DNA of 64,000 nucleotides from Vibrio nitrifigilis (lineage in GTDB: Bacteria; Pseudomonadota; Gammaproteobacteria; Enterobacterales; Vibrionaceae): NCBI RefSeq assembly GCF_015686695.1, contig NZ_JADPMR010000001.1:434001-498000 (forward strand), given 5' to 3'. This document shows, in pieces, positions 16,450 to 24,328 of this stretch. The notes beneath the pieces are model-generated. The model was given only the letters and a program-made list of their open reading frames with translations. It searched no databases and was not told the origin of the DNA. Each line of letters starts with the position of its first letter. Positions within the stretch are counted from its first letter, which is position 1. Position numbers and translations under genes: made by a program.

Positions 16450-16952
16450 TTATTCGTTATGAGTGTGAAAAGGCAGCAAGGTGCCGTTTTTTGGACAATA
16501 ATGTAACAGGATTTAAACAAATCGACGAAGCATAATTCATACTTATAATTGAAATGGTAAATATATTTACCATTCTCCTTATTCATGGTGTGGATAATTG
16601 TTACTGTGCAATATGTCAGGTAGCTACAAATTAATCCGATTAACCTTGAGATTAATCATGAAATTACTCTTTAATATCATGATTCATAATGGCATCGAGT
16701 TCGGAAAAAATGCTAAACTATGGCACCTAACGAACCTCATGTGAAAAATGTGATGGGGTTTTTAAAAGGATGTTGCGACTTTGGTGTTTAATAAAACGTC
16801 AAAGCTGACACAGCAAATGTCGTGTCAAAGAGGTACTCGAATCGTGGTTGTCTTTATATCTTAGCGATTTCAGGCAAGTCGGCGGTGATGTGTGCCTCAA
16901 ATTTGCGCAATCAAAGAATCTTTTTCCCGATAAAAAAGTAGTGCAAGTGCGT
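16450..16952 (+). other. long non-coding region and structured leader of the nqr operon
   Basis: About 500 bp without a gene. It holds a weak hairpin after bolA (GGCA/TGCC near 16472-16485, followed by Ts). A perfect 22-bp palindrome lies at 16553-16574. A possible extended -10 element (TG-C-TAAACT) lies at 16714-16719. Three potential hairpins follow: 16733-16740 with 16753-16760 followed by T5, 16779-16783 with 16800-16804, and 16806-16811 with 16822-16827. An open frame from 16848 is in phase with nqrA, but the homologous protein starts at 16953. Confidence 0.55.
16553..16574. promoter_or_regulatory. perfect 22-bp palindrome upstream of nqrA
   Basis: AATGGTAAATA is followed directly by its exact reverse complement. 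No U-tract follows, so an operator for a dimeric regulator is more likely than a terminator. I do not recognise the factor. Confidence 0.5.
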
Positions 16953-18293
16953 ATGATTACAATAAAAAAGGGTTTGGACCTTCCTATTTCTGGAACTCCT
17001 GCCCAGGTGATTAATGATGGTAAAACCATCAAAAAAGTCGCCTTGCTTGGCGAAGAGTATGTTGGCATGCGTCCAACAATGCATGTTCGTGTAGGTGATG
17101 TAGTGAAGAAAGCTCAAGTTCTTTTTGAAGATAAAAAGAACCCAGGAGTCAAATTTACTGCGCCAGCTGCAGGGACTGTCGTTGAAATCAACCGTGGTGC
17201 AAAACGTGTACTTCAATCTGTTGTGATTGAAGTTGCAGGTGATGACCAAGTGACTTTCAACAAGTTTGAAGCCAGCCAAATTGCAGGTATTGACCGTGAA
17301 GCGGTTAAAACTCAATTGGTGGATTCTGGCCTTTGGACTGCATTACGTACTCGTCCGTTTAGCAAGGTACCGGCAATCGATTCAAACACGAAAGCAATCT
17401 TTGTGACAGCAATGGATACGAATCCATTAGCGGCAGAGCCTAGTGTTGTTATCAACGAGCAATCTGAAGCATTTACTGCTGGTCTAGATGTGCTTTCTGC
17501 CCTTACCGAAGGTAAAGTGTACGTTTGTAAAAAAGGTACAAGTTTACCGCGTTCTACTCAGTCAAATGTTGAAGAACACGTTTTTGACGGCCCGCATCCA
17601 GCTGGTTTACCAGGCACTCACATGCATCACTTATTCCCAGTGAATGCTGACAATGTTGCTTGGCATATCAACTACCAAGACGTGATTACGTTCGGTAAGT
17701 TGTTCCTAACTGGTGAGCTTAATAATGAGCGTGTTATCTCTTTAGCAGGCCCAGTGGTTAATAATCCTCGTCTTATCCGTACCGTAATTGGTGCAAACCT
17801 TGATGATATCGTTGATAACGAAATCATGCAGGGTGAAGTTCGAGTGATCTCTGGTTCAGTACTATCTGGTACTCATGCTTCTGGTCCACACGCATACCTT
17901 GGCCGTTATCACTTACAAGTTTCTGTGTTGCGTGAAGGTCGTGATAAAGAGTTTCTTGGTTGGGCATTGCCTGGTAAGAATAAATTCTCAGTGACTCGTT
18001 CTTTCATTAGCCACTTATTCTCTGGTCAGTTGTTTAACATGACAACCACGACTGGTGGTAGTGAGCGTGCAATGGTGCCAATCGGCAATTACGAAAAAGT
18101 AATGCCGTTAGATATGGAGCCAACTTTGTTGCTTCGTGATCTATGTGCTGGCGACACCGATAGCGCAGCGCGCATGGGTGCTCTAGAGCTTGATGAAGAA
18201 GACCTAGCACTGTGTACCTTTGTATGTCCTGGTAAATACGAGTACGGCGCGTTACTTCGTGAGTGCCTGGATAAGATTGAGAAAGAAGGGTAA
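16953..18293 (+). CDS. nqrA: Na+-translocating NADH:quinone reductase subunit A
   Basis: Peripheral subunit of the Na+-NQR complex, on the cytoplasmic side and contributing to quinone reaction. I chose the ATG at 16953 (MITIKKGLDLPISG), giving 446 residues as in V. cholerae NqrA; an upstream in-frame ATG at 16848 would add 35 unrelated residues. Conserved pieces are LPISGTPAQVI, KYEYGALLRECLDKIEKEG and the HMHHLFPVNADN region. First gene of a tight six-gene operon; only 4 bp separate it from nqrB. Confidence 0.97.
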   Translation: MITIKKGLDLPISGTPAQVINDGKTIKKVALLGEEYVGMRPTMHVRVGDVVKKAQVLFEDKKNPGVKFTAPAAGTVVEINRGAKRVLQSVVIEVAGDDQVTFNKFEASQIAGIDREAVKTQLVDSGLWTALRTRPFSKVPAIDSNTKAIFVTAMDTNPLAAEPSVVINEQSEAFTAGLDVLSALTEGKVYVCKKGTSLPRSTQSNVEEHVFDGPHPAGLPGTHMHHLFPVNADNVAWHINYQDVITFGKLFLTGELNNERVISLAGPVVNNPRLIRTVIGANLDDIVDNEIMQGEVRVISGSVLSGTHASGPHAYLGRYHLQVSVLREGRDKEFLGWALPGKNKFSVTRSFISHLFSGQLFNMTTTTGGSERAMVPIGNYEKVMPLDMEPTLLLRDLCAGDTDSAARMGALELDEEDLALCTFVCPGKYEYGALLRECLDKIEKEG

Positions 18294-18297
18294 TTTC

Positions 18298-19548
18298 ATG
18301 GGCCTTAAAAAGTTTCTTGAAGATATCGAGCATCACTTTGAACCAGGTGGTAAGTATGAAATGTGGTTTGCGCTTTACGAAGCAGCAGCAACCATTTTTT
18401 ACACTCCTGGTACAGTGACAAATAAAAGCTCGCACGTTCGTGATGCCGTTGATTTAAAACGTATCATGATCATGGTTTGGCTGGCTGTTTTCCCTGCGAT
18501 GTTCTTTGGTATGTACAACGCGGGTGGTCAAGCTATTGCCGCTCTACACCACATGTATTCTGGTGAGCAATTCACTGCAATCGTTAACGGTAACTGGCAT
18601 TACTGGTTCACCGAAATGATCGGTGGCACCATGGGTACTGATGCTGGTTGGGGCAGCAAAATGTTGCTGGGTGCCACTTACTTCCTACCTATTTACCTAA
18701 CAGTCTTTATTGTTGGTGGTTTCTGGGAAGTGCTATTCTGTATGGTACGTAAGCACGAAGTGAACGAAGGTTTCTTTGTTACTTCAATTCTATTTGCTTT
18801 GATTGTTCCACCAACAATGCCTTTATGGCAGGCTGCACTAGGTATTACCTTTGGTGTGGTTGTGGCGAAAGAAGTGTTCGGCGGTACTGGTCGTAACTTC
18901 CTTAACCCTGCGTTGGCGGGCCGTGCATTCCTATTCTTCGCTTACCCAGCTAGCATTTCTGGTGACGTAGTTTGGACTGCAGCAGATGGTTTCTCTGGTG
19001 CGACTGCTCTTAGCCAATGGGCTCAAGGTCATACCGGTTCTCACCTAATTAATGCAGCAACAGGCCAAACAATCACTTGGATGGACGCCTTCCTTGGTAA
19101 TATTCCAGGTTCAATCGGTGAAACATCAACGTTAGCATTGCTAATTGGTGCAGCATTCATCGTTTACATGGGTATTGCATCATGGCGCATCATTGGTGGT
19201 GTTATGATCGGTATGATCGCACTATCAACTCTGTTCAATGTTATTGGTTCTGATACTAACCCAATGTTCGGCATGCCTTGGCACTGGCATCTAGTTTTAG
19301 GTGGCTTCGCATTTGGTATGTTCTTCATGGCGACAGATCCTGTATCTGCTTCATTTACTAATAAAGGTAAATGGGCATACGGCATTCTGATCGGGGTAAT
19401 GTGTGTCTTGGTTCGTGTAGTAAACCCTGCATATCCAGAAGGCATGATGTTAGCGATTCTATTCTCTAACCTATTTGCTCCTCTGTTCGACCATTTCGTT
19501 GTAGAAAAAAATATCAAGCGGAGACTAGCGCGCTATGGCAAGCAATAA
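18298..19548 (+). CDS. nqrB: Na+-translocating NADH:quinone reductase subunit B
   Basis: Polytopic membrane subunit carrying riboflavin and covalently bound FMN, central to Na+ translocation. The ATG at 18298 gives 416 residues. The FMN attachment site is Thr236 in GFSGATALSQ, the S-G-A-T motif flavinylated by ApbE. Multiple membrane helices are evident from about 55 onward, and the conserved glycines Gly140 and Gly141 (IVGGFWE) are in the quinone/HQNO-sensitive region of the family. The nqrC start lies 14 bp inside its 3' end. Confidence 0.97.
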   Translation: MGLKKFLEDIEHHFEPGGKYEMWFALYEAAATIFYTPGTVTNKSSHVRDAVDLKRIMIMVWLAVFPAMFFGMYNAGGQAIAALHHMYSGEQFTAIVNGNWHYWFTEMIGGTMGTDAGWGSKMLLGATYFLPIYLTVFIVGGFWEVLFCMVRKHEVNEGFFVTSILFALIVPPTMPLWQAALGITFGVVVAKEVFGGTGRNFLNPALAGRAFLFFAYPASISGDVVWTAADGFSGATALSQWAQGHTGSHLINAATGQTITWMDAFLGNIPGSIGETSTLALLIGAAFIVYMGIASWRIIGGVMIGMIALSTLFNVIGSDTNPMFGMPWHWHLVLGGFAFGMFFMATDPVSASFTNKGKWAYGILIGVMCVLVRVVNPAYPEGMMLAILFSNLFAPLFDHFVVEKNIKRRLARYGKQ

Positions 19549-20323
19549 CGATAGCATTAAGAAAACGCTGTTAGTCGTTATCGTGTTGAGCCTAGTGTGC
19601 TCAATCATCGTATCGGTAGCGGCAGTCGGTTTACGCGATAAGCAAGAACTGAATGCAGCGTTAGATAAACAAAGCAAAATTTTGGACGTATCAGGTGTTG
19701 ATATGAGCAAAGGTTCTATTCAAGAACTTTACTCTCAATATATCGTGCCAAAAGTTTTGGACTTCAATACTGGTAAATTGTCAGATAAAACCGCAGACGG
19801 TGTTCCTGCTTCTCAGTACAACCAACGTGCAGCAGCGAACAATCCTAAGCAGTCAATCAAACTACCAACAGATAAAGATCCAGGTAAAATCATTCGTCGT
19901 GCTAACTACGGCCTTGTATACCTAGTGAAAGGCGATAACGGGTTCACTCGTATGATCCTTCCGATTCACGGTAATGGTCTATGGTCTATGATGTATGCAT
20001 TTGTTGCTGTTGAAATGGATGCGGACACAGTAGATGGCATTATTTACTACGAACAAGGTGAAACTCCAGGATTGGGTGGTGAAGTTGAAAACCCACAATG
20101 GCGTGCACAATTCGTTGGTAAAAAATTGTTTGATGAAAATGGCAAACCGGCAATTCGTATCGTGAAAGGTGGTGCTCCTAAAGGCTCTACTCACGGTGTT
20201 GATGCGCTTTCAGGTGCAACACTGACAAGTAATGGTGTTCAACGCCAATTCAACTTCTGGTTAGGTGACATGGGCTACGGTCCTTTCCTAGCGAGCGTTC
20301 GTCGTGACGGAGGTATAAACTAA
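19535..20323 (+). CDS. nqrC: Na+-translocating NADH:quinone reductase subunit C
   Basis: Subunit with one N-terminal membrane helix (about 11-32) and a large periplasmic FMN-binding domain. The 262 residues carry the flavinylation motif DALSGATLTSNGV, with FMN ester-linked to Thr229. EQGETPGLGGEVE is the conserved FMN-domain signature. It overlaps nqrB by 14 bp, and its stop overlaps the nqrD start as TAATG. Confidence 0.97.
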   Translation: MASNNDSIKKTLLVVIVLSLVCSIIVSVAAVGLRDKQELNAALDKQSKILDVSGVDMSKGSIQELYSQYIVPKVLDFNTGKLSDKTADGVPASQYNQRAAANNPKQSIKLPTDKDPGKIIRRANYGLVYLVKGDNGFTRMILPIHGNGLWSMMYAFVAVEMDADTVDGIIYYEQGETPGLGGEVENPQWRAQFVGKKLFDENGKPAIRIVKGGAPKGSTHGVDALSGATLTSNGVQRQFNFWLGDMGYGPFLASVRRDGGIN

Positions 20324-20955
20324 TGTCTAGTGCGAAAAGTCTAAAAAACAGTTTGTTAGAGCCTGTATTGGACAACAACCCTATCGCACTTCAGGTGCTG
20401 GGTGTGTGTTCTGCTCTTGCTGTGACGACTAAACTAGAAACAGCATTTGTTATGACTATTGCGGTTATGGTAGTAACTGCTTTTTCAAACTTTTTTGTTT
20501 CTTTAATCCGTAACCACATTCCAGGTAGTGTACGTATCATCGTTCAGATGGCTATTATCGCTTCTTTGGTTATCGTGGTAGACCAAGTGCTGCGAGCTTT
20601 TGTTTATGATGTATCAAAACAGCTTTCAGTATTCGTTGGTCTTATCATTACAAACTGTATTGTAATGGGCCGTGCTGAAGCATTTGCTATGAAATCGGCA
20701 CCAATCCCATCATTCATTGATGGTATTGCAAACGGTCTAGGTTACGGTTTTGTTCTGATTGTTGTTGGTTTCTTCCGTGAACTTCTAGGTTCAGGCAAAA
20801 TCTTTGGTCTTGAAGTGTTGCCTTTAGTTAAAGATGGTGGTTGGTACGAGCCAAACGGTCTAATGCTGTTAGCTCCATCTGCTTTCTTCCTAATCGGCTT
20901 CTTGATTTGGGCGATTCGTACACTCAAACCTGAACAAGTAGAAGCGAAGGAGTAA
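20323..20955 (+). CDS. nqrD: Na+-translocating NADH:quinone reductase subunit D
   Basis: Integral membrane subunit of 210 residues with about six hydrophobic helices. It pairs with NqrE, an RnfE/RnfA-type partner, to hold an inter-subunit iron-sulfur centre in the membrane. The conserved NCIVMGRAEAFAM segment (about 109-121) contains the cysteine ligand of the family, and GLGYGFVLIVVGFFRELLGSG is typical. The start overlaps the nqrC stop, and 7 bp separate it from nqrE. Confidence 0.97.
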   Translation: MSSAKSLKNSLLEPVLDNNPIALQVLGVCSALAVTTKLETAFVMTIAVMVVTAFSNFFVSLIRNHIPGSVRIIVQMAIIASLVIVVDQVLRAFVYDVSKQLSVFVGLIITNCIVMGRAEAFAMKSAPIPSFIDGIANGLGYGFVLIVVGFFRELLGSGKIFGLEVLPLVKDGGWYEPNGLMLLAPSAFFLIGFLIWAIRTLKPEQVEAKE

Positions 20956-20962
20956 GGTAGTC

Positions 20963-21559
20963 ATGGAACATTATATTAGTCTACTCGTTAGATCGATCTT
21001 TATCGAAAACATGGCGCTGTCTTTCTTCTTAGGTATGTGTACATTCCTTGCCGTATCTAAGAAAGTTAAGACATCATTTGGTCTAGGTATCGCTGTAACA
21101 GTGGTTCTGACTATCTCTGTGCCAGTGAACAACTTAGTGTACAACCTGCTATTAAAACCAGGTGCATTAGGTGAAGGCATTGATCTAAGTTTCCTTAACT
21201 TTATTACTTTCATCGGTGTTATTGCGGCATTGGTACAGATTCTAGAAATGATTCTGGACCGTTTCTTCCCACCTTTGTACAACGCGCTAGGTATCTTCCT
21301 ACCGCTAATCACAGTTAACTGTGCGATCTTTGGTGGCGTATCTTTCATGGTACAACGTGATTACAACTTCGGTGAATCGGTTGTTTACGGCTTCGGTTCA
21401 GGTGTGGGCTGGATGTTAGCAATCGTTGCTCTTGCAGGTATCCGTGAGAAAATGAAGTACTCTGATGTACCTCCTGGTTTACGTGGTCTAGGTATTACGT
21501 TCATCACTGCGGGTCTGATGGCGATTGGCTTTATGTCTTTCTCTGGTGTTCAACTGTAA
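20963..21559 (+). CDS. nqrE: Na+-translocating NADH:quinone reductase subunit E
   Basis: Integral membrane subunit of 198 residues, the inverted-topology partner of NqrD. Conserved regions are FIENMALSFFLGMCTFLAVS, with the cluster-ligand cysteine, and LPLITVNCAIFGGVSFM, with a second cysteine. AAGGTAG lies just upstream of the ATG. It lies in the middle of the nqr operon, 33 bp before nqrF. Confidence 0.97.
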   Translation: MEHYISLLVRSIFIENMALSFFLGMCTFLAVSKKVKTSFGLGIAVTVVLTISVPVNNLVYNLLLKPGALGEGIDLSFLNFITFIGVIAALVQILEMILDRFFPPLYNALGIFLPLITVNCAIFGGVSFMVQRDYNFGESVVYGFGSGVGWMLAIVALAGIREKMKYSDVPPGLRGLGITFITAGLMAIGFMSFSGVQL

Positions 21560-21592
21560 GTCGGGTAAACCGCAACAATTAAGGAATAGTCA

Positions 21593-22816
21593 ATGGACAT
21601 TATTCTTGGTGTAGTGATGTTTACCCTGATTGTTCTAGTATTAGTGTTAGTGATTCTATTCGCTAAATCTAAGCTAGTTCCAACGGGTGACATTACAATC
21701 TCTATCAATGGCGACCCTGAGAAAGGGTTCGTGACTCAGCCAGGTGGTAAGCTACTGTCTGCACTTGCTGGTGCAGGTGTTTTTGTATCTTCTGCTTGTG
21801 GTGGCGGTGGTTCTTGTGGCCAGTGTCGTGTAAAAGTAAAATCTGGTGGTGGCGACATTCTACCTACCGAGCTTGACCATATTACTAAAGGTGAAGCGCG
21901 TGAAGGTGAACGTCTTTCATGTCAAGTTGCTGTGAAAACAGACATGGAAATTGAATTGCCAGAAGAAATCTTTGGTGTGAAAAAATGGGAATGTACTGTT
22001 ATCTCTAACGATAACAAAGCAACCTTCATCAAAGAGCTTAAACTGCAAATTCCTGATGGTGAATCTGTACCGTTCCGTGCAGGTGGTTACATTCAGATTG
22101 AAGCACCAGCTCACCACGTGAAATACTCAGACTACGATGTACCTGAGAAATTCCGTGAAGACTGGGACAAATTCAATCTGTTCCGCTACGAGTCTAAAGT
22201 GGATGAACCAATTATCCGTGCATACTCTATGGCGAACTACCCAGAAGAACACGGCATCATCATGCTGAACGTACGTATTGCGACTCCGCCGCCAAACAAC
22301 CCAGACGTACCACCGGGTCAAATGTCTTCTTACATTTGGTCACTTAAAGAAGGTGATAAATGTACGATTTCTGGTCCATTTGGTGAGTTCTTCGCGAAAG
22401 AGACTGACGCTGAAATGGTATTTATCGGTGGTGGTGCAGGTATGGCTCCTATGCGTTCACATATCTTCGACCAGCTAAAACGTCTAGATACTAAACGTAA
22501 GATTTCGTTCTGGTACGGTGCTCGTTCTACTCGTGAAATGTTCTACGTTGAAGATTTTGATCAACTAGCTGCTGAACACGACAACTTCACATGGCATGTT
22601 GCGCTGTCTGATCCTCTTCCAGAAGATAACTGGGATGGTTACACAGGCTTCATCCATAACGTTGTGTACGAAAACTACCTACGTGATCATGATGCACCAG
22701 AAGATTGTGAATTCTACATGTGTGGTCCACCGATCATGAACGCATCGGTAATCAACATGCTTCACAACCTAGGTGTTGAAGACGAAAACATTCTATTGGA
22801 TGACTTTGGTGGTTAA
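21593..22816 (+). CDS. nqrF: Na+-translocating NADH:quinone reductase subunit F
   Basis: Electron-entry subunit: oxidises NADH through FAD and a [2Fe-2S] centre. The 407 residues have an N-terminal membrane helix (about 3-24), then a ferredoxin domain with ligands Cys69, Cys75, Cys78 (SACGGGGSCGQCRV) and Cys110 (ERLSCQV). A ferredoxin-reductase domain follows, with the FAD motif RAYSMANYPEE, the NADH-binding FIGGGAGMAPMRSH and the C-terminal FYMCGPPIMNAS. An intrinsic terminator follows 23 bp after the stop, ending the nqrA-F unit. Confidence 0.97.
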   Translation: MDIILGVVMFTLIVLVLVLVILFAKSKLVPTGDITISINGDPEKGFVTQPGGKLLSALAGAGVFVSSACGGGGSCGQCRVKVKSGGGDILPTELDHITKGEAREGERLSCQVAVKTDMEIELPEEIFGVKKWECTVISNDNKATFIKELKLQIPDGESVPFRAGGYIQIEAPAHHVKYSDYDVPEKFREDWDKFNLFRYESKVDEPIIRAYSMANYPEEHGIIMLNVRIATPPPNNPDVPPGQMSSYIWSLKEGDKCTISGPFGEFFAKETDAEMVFIGGGAGMAPMRSHIFDQLKRLDTKRKISFWYGARSTREMFYVEDFDQLAAEHDNFTWHVALSDPLPEDNWDGYTGFIHNVVYENYLRDHDAPEDCEFYMCGPPIMNASVINMLHNLGVEDENILLDDFGG

Positions 22817-22839
22817 TCACCAAATAGTCTAAAGTGTTT

Positions 22840-22872
22840 ATGGCTGACTCAACTGAGTCAGCCATTCTTTGT
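22840..22872 (+). terminator. terminator of the nqrABCDEF operon
   Basis: A long near-perfect inverted repeat (22840-22851 with 22854-22865, effective loop CAAC) followed by TCTTTGTTTG. Confidence 0.85.
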
Positions 22873-23005
22873 TTGGGTCGGCAAAACAAAGAGTCAAACG
22901 TCAACATATGAAAAAGTCGGTCTTTTTCCTATATTGATGTTGAAATTATCAGGCTCACGCCTGACAAAGATTAACATCACTACACAAAATAGGTGTGGTG
23001 TAACA

Positions 23006-24013
23006 TTGAAAGCGTTCTTATGTGCTTGTTGGTTATTTCTATTGATGGGGTGTTCTCCATCGGTCGAGCAGCAACATTTAAGTGGTCCCACAATGGGAAC
23101 TCGGTTCAATATAAAGTATGTGACGAATGAGTTAGCACCTGATGCAGAGCAAGTGCAAAGTGAGATTGGAGCAATCTTGCAGCAAGTGAATGATCAGATG
23201 TCGACGTATTTACCTGAATCGGAACTCAGTCGTTTCAATCGTTTTCAGAGCAATACCCCGTTTGGTATATCTCCGGATACGGCAACGGTGTTGGCTGAAG
23301 CTATTCGTTTACATTCATTGACCCTGGGGAAACTCGATGTCACAGTAGGACCGCTGGTTAACTTATGGGGGTTTGGTCCCAATGGACGTCCTAATAAGAT
23401 TCCTAGCGAGCAAGCTTTGCAACAGGGTAAACAGAGAGTAGGCATACAGCATCTTAAGCTTGATGGGTTATTTGTTACCAAAGATATGGCTAACCTTTAT
23501 GTTGACTTATCGACGTTAGCGAAAGGGTTTGCGGCTGATAAAGTGGCAAAGTACCTCGAAGATAACCATATAGATAATTATATGGTTGAGATCGGTGGTG
23601 AGATAAAGGTTAAAGGCCATAGGCTTGATAATACCAAATGGCGTATCGCATTAGAAAAGCCAATTGCTGAGCAGCGGTTGGTGCAACATGTGATTTCACC
23701 CGGTGAAATGGCAATCGCCACTTCCGGTGATTATCGCAACTATTTTGAGCAAGAGGGTCGGCGTTATTCGCATATTATCGATCCAGATACGGGTAAGCCG
23801 ATAGATAACCGTGTGGTGTCGGTAACCGTAATCCATCCATCGTGTATGACGGCTGATGGATTAGCAACAGGACTAATGGTGCTTGGTGATAAAAAAGGAA
23901 TGCAGGTCGCTGAGCAGAATCAGATCGCGGTGCTGATGATAGTCAAAACTGACGAAGGATTTAAAGAACTAGTTTCAGAAAGGTTTCATCCTTATTTGAA
24001 ACAGCAAGAATAG
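23006..24013 (+). CDS. apbE: FAD:protein FMN transferase (Ftp/ApbE), lipoprotein
   Basis: Periplasmic lipoprotein that transfers FMN from FAD to the SGAT threonines of NqrB and NqrC. Key segments are the start of the domain GPTMGTRFNIKYV, DLSTLAKGFAADKVAKYL, YMVEIGGEIKVKG and the metal-binding CMTADGLATGLMVLG. I prefer the TTG at 23006 because it gives a compact lipoprotein signal (lipobox LMGC, Cys16) with AGGTG upstream. An ATG at 22937 would add 23 residues before this signal and has no clear ribosome-binding site. It lies directly after nqrF and 14 bp before nqrM. Confidence 0.92.
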   Translation: MKAFLCACWLFLLMGCSPSVEQQHLSGPTMGTRFNIKYVTNELAPDAEQVQSEIGAILQQVNDQMSTYLPESELSRFNRFQSNTPFGISPDTATVLAEAIRLHSLTLGKLDVTVGPLVNLWGFGPNGRPNKIPSEQALQQGKQRVGIQHLKLDGLFVTKDMANLYVDLSTLAKGFAADKVAKYLEDNHIDNYMVEIGGEIKVKGHRLDNTKWRIALEKPIAEQRLVQHVISPGEMAIATSGDYRNYFEQEGRRYSHIIDPDTGKPIDNRVVSVTVIHPSCMTADGLATGLMVLGDKKGMQVAEQNQIAVLMIVKTDEGFKELVSERFHPYLKQQE

Positions 24014-24027
24014 AGTGAGCAGATTGT

Positions 24028-24261
24028 ATGAATACATTCCTTATTACGTTCGCTGTTTTTGTCTGTGTGATTGCAGCAATGGCAGTAGGCTATATTTTTC
24101 AAAGAAAAGTCGTGCGTGGTAGTTGTGGCGGCTTAGGTGCAGTGGGTATTGAAAAAGTGTGTAACTGCCCGGAACCTTGTGATGCGCGTAAACGTCGTGA
24201 AGCTAAAGCGGCAAAACGTGCCGCTATGATTGCAGAATGGGAAAAAGACCGAATCGCATAA
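24028..24261 (+). CDS. nqrM: Na+-NQR maturation protein NqrM (DUF539)
   Basis: A small membrane protein required for assembly of active Na+-NQR, probably delivering iron to the NqrD/NqrE centre. The 77 residues comprise one N-terminal helix (about 3-24) and the conserved cysteines Cys33, Cys45, Cys47 and Cys51 (GSCGGLG, KVCNCPEPC), followed by a basic tail (ARKRREAKAAKR). All four family cysteines are present. It is 14 bp downstream of apbE. Confidence 0.95.
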   Translation: MNTFLITFAVFVCVIAAMAVGYIFQRKVVRGSCGGLGAVGIEKVCNCPEPCDARKRREAKAAKRAAMIAEWEKDRIA

Positions 24262-24274
24262 TTTGGGATAAGAT

Positions 24275-24301
24275 GTTGGTATTTATTTTATAAATACCAA
24301 C
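24275..24301. terminator. hairpin between nqrM and the GGDEF gene
   Basis: A perfect 11-bp stem (24275-24285 with 24291-24301) around a 5-base loop, lying between two convergent genes. No U-tract is present on either side, so it may act as a weak bidirectional terminator or RNA-stabilising hairpin. Confidence 0.5.
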
Positions 24302-24328
24302 GTGAACATGGGTGTAGCAGACTATCTA

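Noticed and set aside
16848..16952. N-terminal extension of NqrA by 35 residues
   Set aside because: The extension lies in the structured leader and has no family counterpart; the start at 16953 gives the standard 446-residue protein.
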